From Nitrospirota bacterium (GTDB taxonomy: Bacteria > Nitrospirota > UBA9217): a stretch of DNA of 5,961 bases. Both the position numbers and the translations under genes were made by a program. The stretch is from NCBI GenBank assembly GCA_017885365.1, contig JAFNGD010000411.1, positions 1-5,961 of the forward strand, written 5' to 3'. Under the pieces are notes generated by a model. That model was not told the origin of the DNA, searched no databases, and saw only the letters and a list, made by a program, of their open reading frames with translations. This document shows positions 1 through 4,426 of this stretch, in pieces. Every line of letters starts with the position of its first letter. The stretch's first letter is position 1.

Positions 1-378
1 GTCAGCCTGCGGCAGTACGAGGGCCACATTGTCGTGCTCATCGCAAGCGACAAGGAAGGAAGCTCTCAGAACGCTGCGTGGACAAAGGCCATCAGGGAAA
101 AATACGCCGACCACGTTGTGGTCCAAGGGATCGCCGATGTGAGCAGTGTCCCGTTCTTCCTTAAAGGCAAGATCAGAAATGATTTCAAGAAGGACGGGGA
201 CTGCATTCTTCTCGACTGGAAAGGTCAGGTCTTCAAAGCCTATGACCTGAAAAAGGGCGTGTCAAATGTTATCCTTATCGACAAGGATGGTATGATCCGG
301 CATTGGTCATCGGGACCGGCCTCTCCCGAGGCTGTCCAGGAGCTGTTCAAGAAGATCGATGCAGTGAATATTACGTAA
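1..378 (+). CDS. Thioredoxin-fold (redoxin/YtfJ-like) protein, C-terminal part
   Basis: The frame is open from base 1 and ends at TAA 376-378, giving 125 visible codons; the true start lies left of the window. The strand 'GHIVVLIASDKEG' (residues 8-20) matches the first core beta strand and active-site loop of redoxin/TlpA-like domains. 'VILIDKDGMIRHWSSG' (90-105) matches the late beta-hairpin typical of that fold ('fliDkdG.i'). The loop that normally carries CxxC reads DKEGSSQN, and the only cysteine seen is C68. The usual cis-proline before the 'ILID' strand is replaced by 'VSN'. This suggests a redox-inactive thioredoxin-fold protein, similar in outline to the periplasmic YtfJ group. Any signal peptide would be off-window. 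It is separated from the next gene by a repeat-filled gap, so it is probably not in the same operon. The fold is fairly sure; the subfamily is a guess. Confidence 0.6.
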   Translation, partial: VSLRQYEGHIVVLIASDKEGSSQNAAWTKAIREKYADHVVVQGIADVSSVPFFLKGKIRNDFKKDGDCILLDWKGQVFKAYDLKKGVSNVILIDKDGMIRHWSSGPASPEAVQELFKKIDAVNIT

Positions 379-393
379 CCTTAAAAAGGTTTT
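377..393 (+). terminator. Possible weak intrinsic terminator after the thioredoxin-fold gene
   Basis: AACCTT (377-382), loop AAA, AAGGTT (386-391), then TT form a perfect 6-bp hairpin running into a TTTT stretch (390-393). It overlaps the stop codon. The stem has only two G-C pairs, so it would be weak. Its position at a gene end is the main argument for it. Confidence 0.3.
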
Positions 394-422
394 ACCGCAG
401 AGAGCGCTGAGAACGCAGAGAG

Positions 423-438
423 GTTCAAGTTCTTGAAC
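423..438. repeat. 16-bp dyad GTTCAAG-TT-CTTGAAC
   Basis: GTTCAAG (423-429) and CTTGAAC (432-438) are perfect 7-bp inverted repeats around a TT centre. It directly abuts the left 9-bp-unit arm. It could be a protein-binding dyad, but the 2-nt centre is too short for a plain RNA hairpin without opening the inner pairs. Most likely it is part of the composite repeat. Confidence 0.5.
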
Positions 439-488
439 AGAGATGGAGATTTTTTAAGAAATCGCGCAATGAATCCAGGAGCGAGCGC

Positions 489-511
489 ATTCCCCGTGGC
501 TTGCTGCGGGG
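489..511. repeat. Hairpin repeat, copy 1, flanked by 8-bp direct repeats
   Basis: CCCCG (492-496) pairs with CGGGG (507-511) around a 10-nt loop containing GCTTGC. It shares 18 of 23 positions with the second copy at 554-576 in the same orientation. AGCGAGCG occurs on both sides, at 480-487 and 514-521. It resembles REP-type palindromes; no RAYT transposase gene is in the window. Confidence 0.6.
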
Positions 512-529
512 CTAGCGAGCGATTAGAAT
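501..529 (+). promoter_or_regulatory. Possible sigma70-type promoter inside the repeat
   Basis: TTGCTG (501-506), a 17-nt spacer and TAGAAT (524-529) fit a -35/-10 pair. The -10 matches 5 of 6 consensus bases, but the -35 matches only 3 of 6 and lies within hairpin copy 1. It would read towards the LolA-like gene at 675, leaving a leader of about 140 nt that contains hairpin copy 2. Such AT-rich boxes arise by chance, so this is only a candidate. Confidence 0.25.
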
Positions 530-553
530 AAAATAGTACCTTGAGGATCGAGG

Positions 554-576
554 ATTCCCTGCAGCTTGCAGCAGGG
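554..576. repeat. Hairpin repeat, copy 2
   Basis: CCCTGC (557-562) pairs with GCAGGG (571-576) around the 8-nt loop AGCTTGCA. It is a diverged direct copy of 489-511. Several differences sit at stem positions (CCCCG to CCCTGC; CGGGG to GCAGGG) while pairing is kept, which hints that the structure rather than the exact sequence is conserved. Confidence 0.6.
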
Positions 577-660
577 AGCTTCAATTAAGTTTCCAGTTGT
601 TCTCCGCGTGCTCTGCGAACTCTGCGGTGAAAAATATGACTAGTATTGGATTCAGAGCCA

Positions 661-665
661 GGAGG
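661..665 (+). promoter_or_regulatory. Ribosome binding site fixing the start at 675
   Basis: GGAGG at 661-665 lies 9 nt before ATG 675. The frame is open back to 597, but that extension runs through the right arm of the repeat and would place 26 residues in front of a good signal peptide. The site therefore argues for the start at 675. Confidence 0.75.
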
Positions 666-674
666 AATGTCGCC

Positions 675-1424
675 ATGAGCACGATAGTGAGAACAGGAAT
701 GGTCATTGCTTGTCTGATGCTTTCCCTGGGCACGGCCCGTGCCGATGACCGGACAGTCAAAGACATCCTCTCGCACGCCGACCGGGCGCGGGGGAACCTG
801 GCCGGTATCATCTGGGACATCCGGATCACGACGAATGAGGAAGGCGCGGCCGAAACGCGCGGCCTGACCGTTACGGTGAAGGGGAACAACACGCTTGCGC
901 GGTACACGAGCCCGCCGGCCATGAACGACCGGATGGTGCTGATGGTGGACCGAAACATGTGGTTCATCCGTTCGGGGCTCAAGAAGCCGGTCTCGATCTC
1001 CCCGCGCCAGAAGCTGATGGGCGACGCAGCGAACGGGGACATCGCCTCGACCGACTATGCCGAGGATTACAGTGGTGTCCTCTCTGGTGATGAGACCATC
1101 AAGGGCGAGGCCTGCTACGTGCTCGACCTGAAGGCTGCGAACAAGAACGTTACCTACGACCGCATCCGGTACTGGGTCTCCAAGGAGCGGCTGGTCGGCG
1201 TGAAGGCGGAGTTCTACACGATCTCAGGCAAGCTCTTCAAGACCGCGGAGTTCCGGTACGACAACCGGGTCAGGACCCCGGACAATGAAGAGATCCCCTT
1301 TGTCTCCGAGCTGGCCATCCGGGACGCGATCCAGAAGGACAAGGTGACGACGCTGACCTATTCACACATCCGGGTGCAGACGGTCCCGGATTCCACGTTT
1401 AACCTGAATGTGCTGGTGCGGTGA
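675..1424 (+). CDS. Outer membrane lipoprotein-sorting protein (LolA-like family)
   Basis: The protein has 249 residues. An N-terminal signal peptide (basic MSTIVRTG, hydrophobic core about 8-19, 'ARA' then DD at 23/24) sends it to the periplasm. The mature part fits the LolA-like family of 'outer membrane lipoprotein-sorting proteins' (COG2834-type, PF17131-like). It has an early helix 'TVKDILSHADRARGN' (27-41), strands around 'MWFIRSGLKKPVSISP' (95-110), the hallmark 'RQKLMGDAANGDIASTDYAEDY' region (111-132) and a final strand 'YSHIRVQTVPDSTFNL' (229-244). Members have a half-open barrel that holds lipid or acyl chains. They are often encoded beside RND/MMPL exporters rather than with LolBCDE, so the cargo need not be lipoproteins. 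The next gene starts 31 nt on, suggesting an operon. GTG/ATG choices further upstream were rejected because 597-674 lies largely in repeat DNA. Family assignment is firm; the substrate is unknown. Confidence 0.85.
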   Translation: MSTIVRTGMVIACLMLSLGTARADDRTVKDILSHADRARGNLAGIIWDIRITTNEEGAAETRGLTVTVKGNNTLARYTSPPAMNDRMVLMVDRNMWFIRSGLKKPVSISPRQKLMGDAANGDIASTDYAEDYSGVLSGDETIKGEACYVLDLKAANKNVTYDRIRYWVSKERLVGVKAEFYTISGKLFKTAEFRYDNRVRTPDNEEIPFVSELAIRDAIQKDKVTTLTYSHIRVQTVPDSTFNLNVLVR

Positions 1425-1455
1425 TGTCCAATCCACTACTCGGAGGGATTGATCG

Positions 1456-1983
1456 ATGTGCCATGCAAGGAAGTATAACATCCTATCGTATGTAATCTCA
1501 GGAGTAGTCTTGCTGCTTTCATTTCCCTGCGTCGTGAGCGCCGATGAATATCGCATTCGCCTTCTTGGCGGCCTCGGACGAACCTCAACGGATGCCGAGG
1601 CTCCGGACATGCAGAAGACGAACGATCATTACGCGGTCCAATTACTGCAGTATATTCCCCAAGACGAGCGCGGGCGCGGCTGGGGCATCGAGATCGGCAA
1701 GCACCGGGTTTTCAGCAGCGCTGCCGGTAACGCAGATTATACAGAAGTTGGCCTGCTGGTCGAGGCCGTGCTGTTTGGAATCGTGACTGCGCAAATAGGG
1801 ACGGTCGGGTATTTCGCCGAGCACAGCAGCCGGCATCCCTTCGGATTGCGCGCGTCGCTGGGGATGGATCGCATGATCAGCGAACACGTATTTCTGTCTG
1901 GTTTTCTTCGCGACGATACTATTTATGATCAACAACGCGTAACAGCCAGGAGCGTCGAGATCGGAATCGGATATCGCTTCTAA
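1456..1983 (+). CDS. Small secreted beta-barrel-like protein, unknown function
   Basis: The protein has 175 residues and I do not recognise its family. GGAGG at 1442-1446 sits 9 nt before ATG 1456. A signal peptide is clear: 'MCHARKYN', a hydrophobic core at about 11-24, then 'CVVSA' with likely cleavage after A29. The cysteine at 25 is preceded by SFP, which is a poor lipobox, so lipoprotein status is unlikely. The mature part has alternating hydrophobic/polar strands: 'EYRIRLLGGLG', 'HYAVQLLQYI', 'GWGIEIGKHRVF', 'VGLLVEAVLFGIVTAQIG', 'HPFGLRASLGMDRM', 'VFLSGFLRD', 'RSVEIGIGYRF'. It ends in an aromatic Y-R-F, as outer-membrane proteins recognised by the BAM complex do. About 146 mature residues would suit an eight-stranded barrel. 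Its GC content looks lower by eye than that of the following genes. It lies between the LolA-like gene and the large barrel gene with gaps of 31 and 33 nt, so it is probably part of the same envelope operon. Confidence 0.7.
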   Translation: MCHARKYNILSYVISGVVLLLSFPCVVSADEYRIRLLGGLGRTSTDAEAPDMQKTNDHYAVQLLQYIPQDERGRGWGIEIGKHRVFSSAAGNADYTEVGLLVEAVLFGIVTAQIGTVGYFAEHSSRHPFGLRASLGMDRMISEHVFLSGFLRDDTIYDQQRVTARSVEIGIGYRF

Positions 1984-2016
1984 TTTATCCAGCGCATCTG
2001 GGGGGCCAACAGCATT

Positions 2017-3330
2017 ATGCGGAGTACATTGAACAGTATCGCCTGCATGCTGGTCCTCTGCACCCTGGCCCTGCCGTTAGCCACACGGGCGGAGGAGCAA
2101 GTACAACAGGACAGCAGCGACTGGTTCACAAAGAGTTTCCGCGTGCAGACGATCGGATCCATGCAGGAACCCTCCCTCTCGTCGCAGAACCCGGACAACG
2201 CCTTCCTGCGCCTGCCGCGCTATTCAACGGAAGTGCTCCTGCTGCCGGATTTCACCATCGAAACGCCCCGCCTGAACTGGACGTTCAAGCCGCGGTTCTC
2301 CGCCACGGCCTCCTGGTGGCGGGACGGCATGCCGGCGGGCGAGCGCGACCGCGAGGCGCGGTTCTACGTGAACGAGTGGATGGTCCAGCCCAAGCTCGCT
2401 GACGACTTGTTCGTTTCCTTCGGCAAGGAGAAGTTGCTCTGGGGTGCGTCCTTCCTCGTAAGCCCCTCGAACATCCTGTTCAAGGACACGGAAAAGGCGA
2501 ACCCCAAGGCCGAGGTCGAGGGGAAGTATATGGGCCGCGTAGTATATATGCCGAGCAGGAACGTCACGATCATGGGCATCGACGAGACGCAGCGGGAGGA
2601 AAACGCTTTCGGCGCGTCGCTCCGGCCCATCCGGGCGCTCAAGATAGACGTCATGGGCAGCAGCTCGCAGGTCAGCGTGATCGGCTATGCGCCACAGCAC
2701 GAGCGCTTCCGGCTGGGCAGCTACGGCCAGTGGACCGCGTCCGATGCCGTGGTGATCTACTATGACGGCATCGTATCGAAAGGGACCGACGTCCTCTATC
2801 CCGTGCTTGACCCGGCAAACCCGCTTGGCGGCGGCATGGAGCCCGTCAATGAGCAGTCGTCCCGGCCCTTCGCCACGGTCACCGTAGGCGGGTCCTACAC
2901 CTTCCTGTCCGGCGAGACGCTGAGCCTCGAGTTCCTGTACAACGGCGCCGGCTACGATGACGATGAGGCGCGGAACTATTACAGCCTCCGGCAGCACGCT
3001 GCTGCCGGCTACCTCAGCAACGGGCCGCTGGCAGGTCTTTCCGCGAAGACGCTTGCGGAAACGCTGAACCCGGGAATGCCGTTCCTGCGGCGCTACTACC
3101 TCATGGCGCAGGTGCAGGAGCGGGAGATCAGGAACGTGCTGGACGTGACGGCGCGGTTCGTGCGCAGCCTTGAGGAGAATTCCGGGCTGGCCTCGGTGAT
3201 CGTGGAGTGGCAGGTCGCGAAGCGCGTCCAGCTGTTCACGATCGACAGCATCGCGGTCGGGGGGAAGGAGACGGAGTTCCGCTCGCTTATCGAAAAAAGC
3301 TTCCTCGCGGGAGTGGAACTGCACTTCTGA
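2017..3330 (+). CDS. Outer-membrane beta-barrel protein, DUF1302/porin-like
   Basis: The protein has 437 residues. A signal peptide (basic MRSTLN, hydrophobic about 7-21, 'ATRA' then EEQ at 25/26) is followed by a long run of amphipathic strands rich in aromatics and Arg/Glu, with few cysteines. It ends 'LAGVELHF', a typical C-terminal barrel signal. The segment 'FGKEKLLWGASFLVSPSN' (135-152) followed by 'ANPKAEVEGKYMGRVVYMP' (161-179) resembles the 'GRQ...WGES....NP.D' region of DUF1302-type barrels. These are often neighbours of LolA-like proteins and RND/MMPL exporters, which fits the gene two places upstream. The likely place is the outer membrane, as a channel or acceptor for exported hydrophobic cargo; that role is inferred. 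The G-run at 2000-2005 is the only ribosome site seen, 11 nt before ATG 2017. The barrel call is solid; the exact family is less so. Confidence 0.75.
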   Translation: MRSTLNSIACMLVLCTLALPLATRAEEQVQQDSSDWFTKSFRVQTIGSMQEPSLSSQNPDNAFLRLPRYSTEVLLLPDFTIETPRLNWTFKPRFSATASWWRDGMPAGERDREARFYVNEWMVQPKLADDLFVSFGKEKLLWGASFLVSPSNILFKDTEKANPKAEVEGKYMGRVVYMPSRNVTIMGIDETQREENAFGASLRPIRALKIDVMGSSSQVSVIGYAPQHERFRLGSYGQWTASDAVVIYYDGIVSKGTDVLYPVLDPANPLGGGMEPVNEQSSRPFATVTVGGSYTFLSGETLSLEFLYNGAGYDDDEARNYYSLRQHAAAGYLSNGPLAGLSAKTLAETLNPGMPFLRRYYLMAQVQEREIRNVLDVTARFVRSLEENSGLASVIVEWQVAKRVQLFTIDSIAVGGKETEFRSLIEKSFLAGVELHF

Positions 3331-3440
3331 GGAGCGGCTACATGCCGGAGCGACCGATACGTTCTGATCGCATCAGTACCCTCTGTTTCTGCCCGGGAAG
3401 GCGACGGGGCGCCACGCGGACCAGGCTGTCATCCGGGCCT

Positions 3441-3469
3441 TTGCCAATTTCCGCGGACTGTGCTACCAT
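3441..3469 (+). promoter_or_regulatory. Extended -10 sigma70-type promoter for the small membrane protein pair
   Basis: TTGCCA (3441-3446; 5 of 6 consensus) is followed after exactly 17 nt by TACCAT (3464-3469; 4 of 6). TG at 3461-3462 just before it makes an extended -10 (TGnTACCAT). Transcription would begin near 3476, giving a leader of about 30 nt before ATG 3506 with its own GAGGAG site. Spacing, box quality and position all agree, which makes this the best promoter in the window. It would separate the 3506-4273 operon from the genes before it. Confidence 0.55.
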
Positions 3470-3505
3470 TAGTTCATCAATGCCATCGTAGGTGAGGAGA
3501 AGACC

Positions 3506-3784
3506 ATGACGGACAAGGACATTCGGACCGAGATCGAGGAGCTCAAGGCGCAGCTGGAGTCGCTTTCCCGGGCGGGAGGACAGGACGCGGCGCAACCCGC
3601 GGCCGGTGCGGCACCGCTCGGGGAGGGCGAGGCCGCGAGCGGCTGGTTGCATGACATCCTGAAGCAGGCCGAGGAGTTCATGGGCGGCCTGGACCTGCAG
3701 TTGAAGGACGTTCCGGCGAAGACGGCGCTCGTGATCTTCGCACTCGGCGTGCTGACGGGACGGCTGTTGAGCAAGAGGGAGTAG
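3506..3784 (+). CDS. YqjD/ElaB (DUF883)-like small tail-anchored membrane protein
   Basis: The protein has 92 residues. GAGGAG at 3494-3499 lies 6 nt before ATG 3506. Residues 1-21 form a charged heptad-like helix (DIRTEIEELKAQLESL). Residues 22-45 are an Ala/Gly/Pro-rich linker, 46-66 an amphipathic helix, and 70-88 a single C-terminal membrane segment, ending 'GVLTGRLLSKRE'. This plan, and the glycine-spaced final helix followed by basic residues, match the YqjD/ElaB/DUF883 type. In E. coli these are inner-membrane tail-anchored proteins reported to bind ribosomes in stationary phase. Direct sequence identity to that family is weak, so the match rests on architecture and on the neighbour, a YqjE-like gene starting 3 nt after this stop (yqjD-yqjE order as in E. 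coli). It is probably transcribed from the promoter at 3441-3469. The gene is real; the function is inferred. Confidence 0.65.
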   Translation: MTDKDIRTEIEELKAQLESLSRAGGQDAAQPAAGAAPLGEGEAASGWLHDILKQAEEFMGGLDLQLKDVPAKTALVIFALGVLTGRLLSKRE

Positions 3785-3787
3785 CAC

Positions 3788-4273
3788 ATGGATAAACTGA
3801 TTGCGAAACTGCGGCTCCTTGCGAAGGCGGAGACCATCCTGGTCCGGTTGTATCTCCGGAGAGCGGTGCGCCAGGTGTCGCTCGTCCTGGCGGCAGCGCT
3901 TTTCGGGCTTCTCGCCCTGGCGATGCTGAACGCTGCGCTCTACCTGTACCTCGTGCCCTTGTTCGGCCCCGCCTTGGCTGCCCTTGCCGTGGCGGGATCG
4001 GATATGCTGCTGGCGGCGGTCGCCGTCGTTACCGCGGGCCGCCTCGAGCTTGGTCCCGAGGCAGACGATGCTGAATCACTTCGCGACAGCGTGTCGAACG
4101 AACTGGCAGCTGACGCCGAGCGCATGCGCGCGCAGCTCGATGAAATTGGCCAGGACATCAAGAGCATCCGGTCCGTTGTGACCGGTTTTGCGCATCCCGG
4201 AGGCATCGACCTGCCCGCGGTGTTCCAATGGCTGATGATGCTGGTCGGCTATTTGTTCCGAAAGCGCGGGTGA
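3788..4273 (+). CDS. YqjE-like / phage-holin-superfamily membrane protein
   Basis: The protein has 161 residues. The start is ATG 3788, 3 nt after the previous stop, with GAGGGAG (3775-3781) inside the end of the upstream gene, so the two are translationally close and surely one operon. A basic N-terminal helix (1-29, many Lys/Arg) leads into two membrane segments (about 31-55 and 61-84). An acidic then mixed-charge helix follows (91-130, 'EADDAESLRDSVSNELAAD...'), likely a coiled coil. A hydrophobic C-terminal stretch ('LPAVFQWLMMLVGYLF', 142-157) ends in RKRG. The two-TM hairpin with helical flanks, next to a YqjD-like gene, points to the YqjE/DUF1469 'putative holin superfamily' type. Despite the name, nothing nearby is phage-like, so a lysis role is unlikely. 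The extra C-terminal part (91-161) is longer than I would expect for a plain YqjE. The membrane call is firm; the family is moderate. Confidence 0.6.
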   Translation: MDKLIAKLRLLAKAETILVRLYLRRAVRQVSLVLAAALFGLLALAMLNAALYLYLVPLFGPALAALAVAGSDMLLAAVAVVTAGRLELGPEADDAESLRDSVSNELAADAERMRAQLDEIGQDIKSIRSVVTGFAHPGGIDLPAVFQWLMMLVGYLFRKRG

Positions 4274-4426
4274 CCGCGGAACGGCAGATGATCCGGAAAG
4301 CGACTCGCCCTCAGGCCGGCCGCAGGAGGCGTACCACCTTCTCTCCGTTACGGCCGGAATCACCTTTGTCCCCGGAATGATCCATATCCGGTGTTCAACG
4401 AGGTCAAACGGCGCCTGACGACACGT

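Larger units (their letters stand above)
394..628. repeat. Composite intergenic repeat with inverted ends made of 9-bp units
   Basis: The ends 394-422 and 600-628 are inverted copies, matching at 23 of 29 positions by hand alignment. Each end is itself three 9-bp units of NCGCAGAGN type: CCGCAGAGA, GCGCTGAGA, ACGCAGAGA on the left; CCGCAGAGT, TCGCAGAGC, ACGCGGAGA on the reverse complement of the right. Between them lie a 16-bp dyad (423-438), two direct copies of a hairpin (489-511 and 554-576) and an AT-richer stretch (521-545). The base composition is clearly less GC-rich than the genes downstream. Similar 'ACCGCAGAG...' strings are, from general experience, scattered between genes in many environmental bacterial genomes and give spurious protein fragments such as 'AEFAEHAE' or 'SALSAVK'. 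Readings of that kind occur here in the overlapping frames. No transposase is present, so this is either a non-autonomous element or a stack of smaller repeats. Confidence 0.7.

Noticed and set aside
394..628. CRISPR array reading of the repeated 9-bp units and hairpins
   Set aside because: The units are contiguous or inverted without equal-length spacers, and no cas genes are present.
381..1042. Short minus-strand frames over the repeat and LolA-like start
   Set aside because: They begin in or run through the 9-bp-unit arms and give the low-complexity peptides typical of this repeat.
2224..3324. Long minus-strand open frame (366 codons) opposite the large barrel gene
   Set aside because: The product is rich in Arg, His, Glu and Pro with no fold-like pattern. 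The plus-strand frame has a signal peptide, strand pattern and terminal Phe. Long antisense frames are common opposite GC-rich genes.
3390..3420. GGCG ... CGCC hairpin after the large barrel gene as a terminator
   Set aside because: The stem is only 4 bp and no T-run follows, so it is not convincing.
3788..4273. Prophage holin
   Set aside because: No endolysin, phage structural gene or integrase is nearby. The pairing with a YqjD-like gene suggests a housekeeping membrane protein.
4301..4330. CGCCCTC ... GAGGCG with central GGCCGGCC as a terminator
   Set aside because: The stem needs a bulge, the loop is itself a palindrome and no T-run follows.
4288..4380. A 30-codon basic ORF after the YqjE-like gene, considered as a YqjK-like third gene
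   Set aside because: It is very short and Arg-rich, has no ribosome site at proper spacing and shows no resemblance to YqjK.
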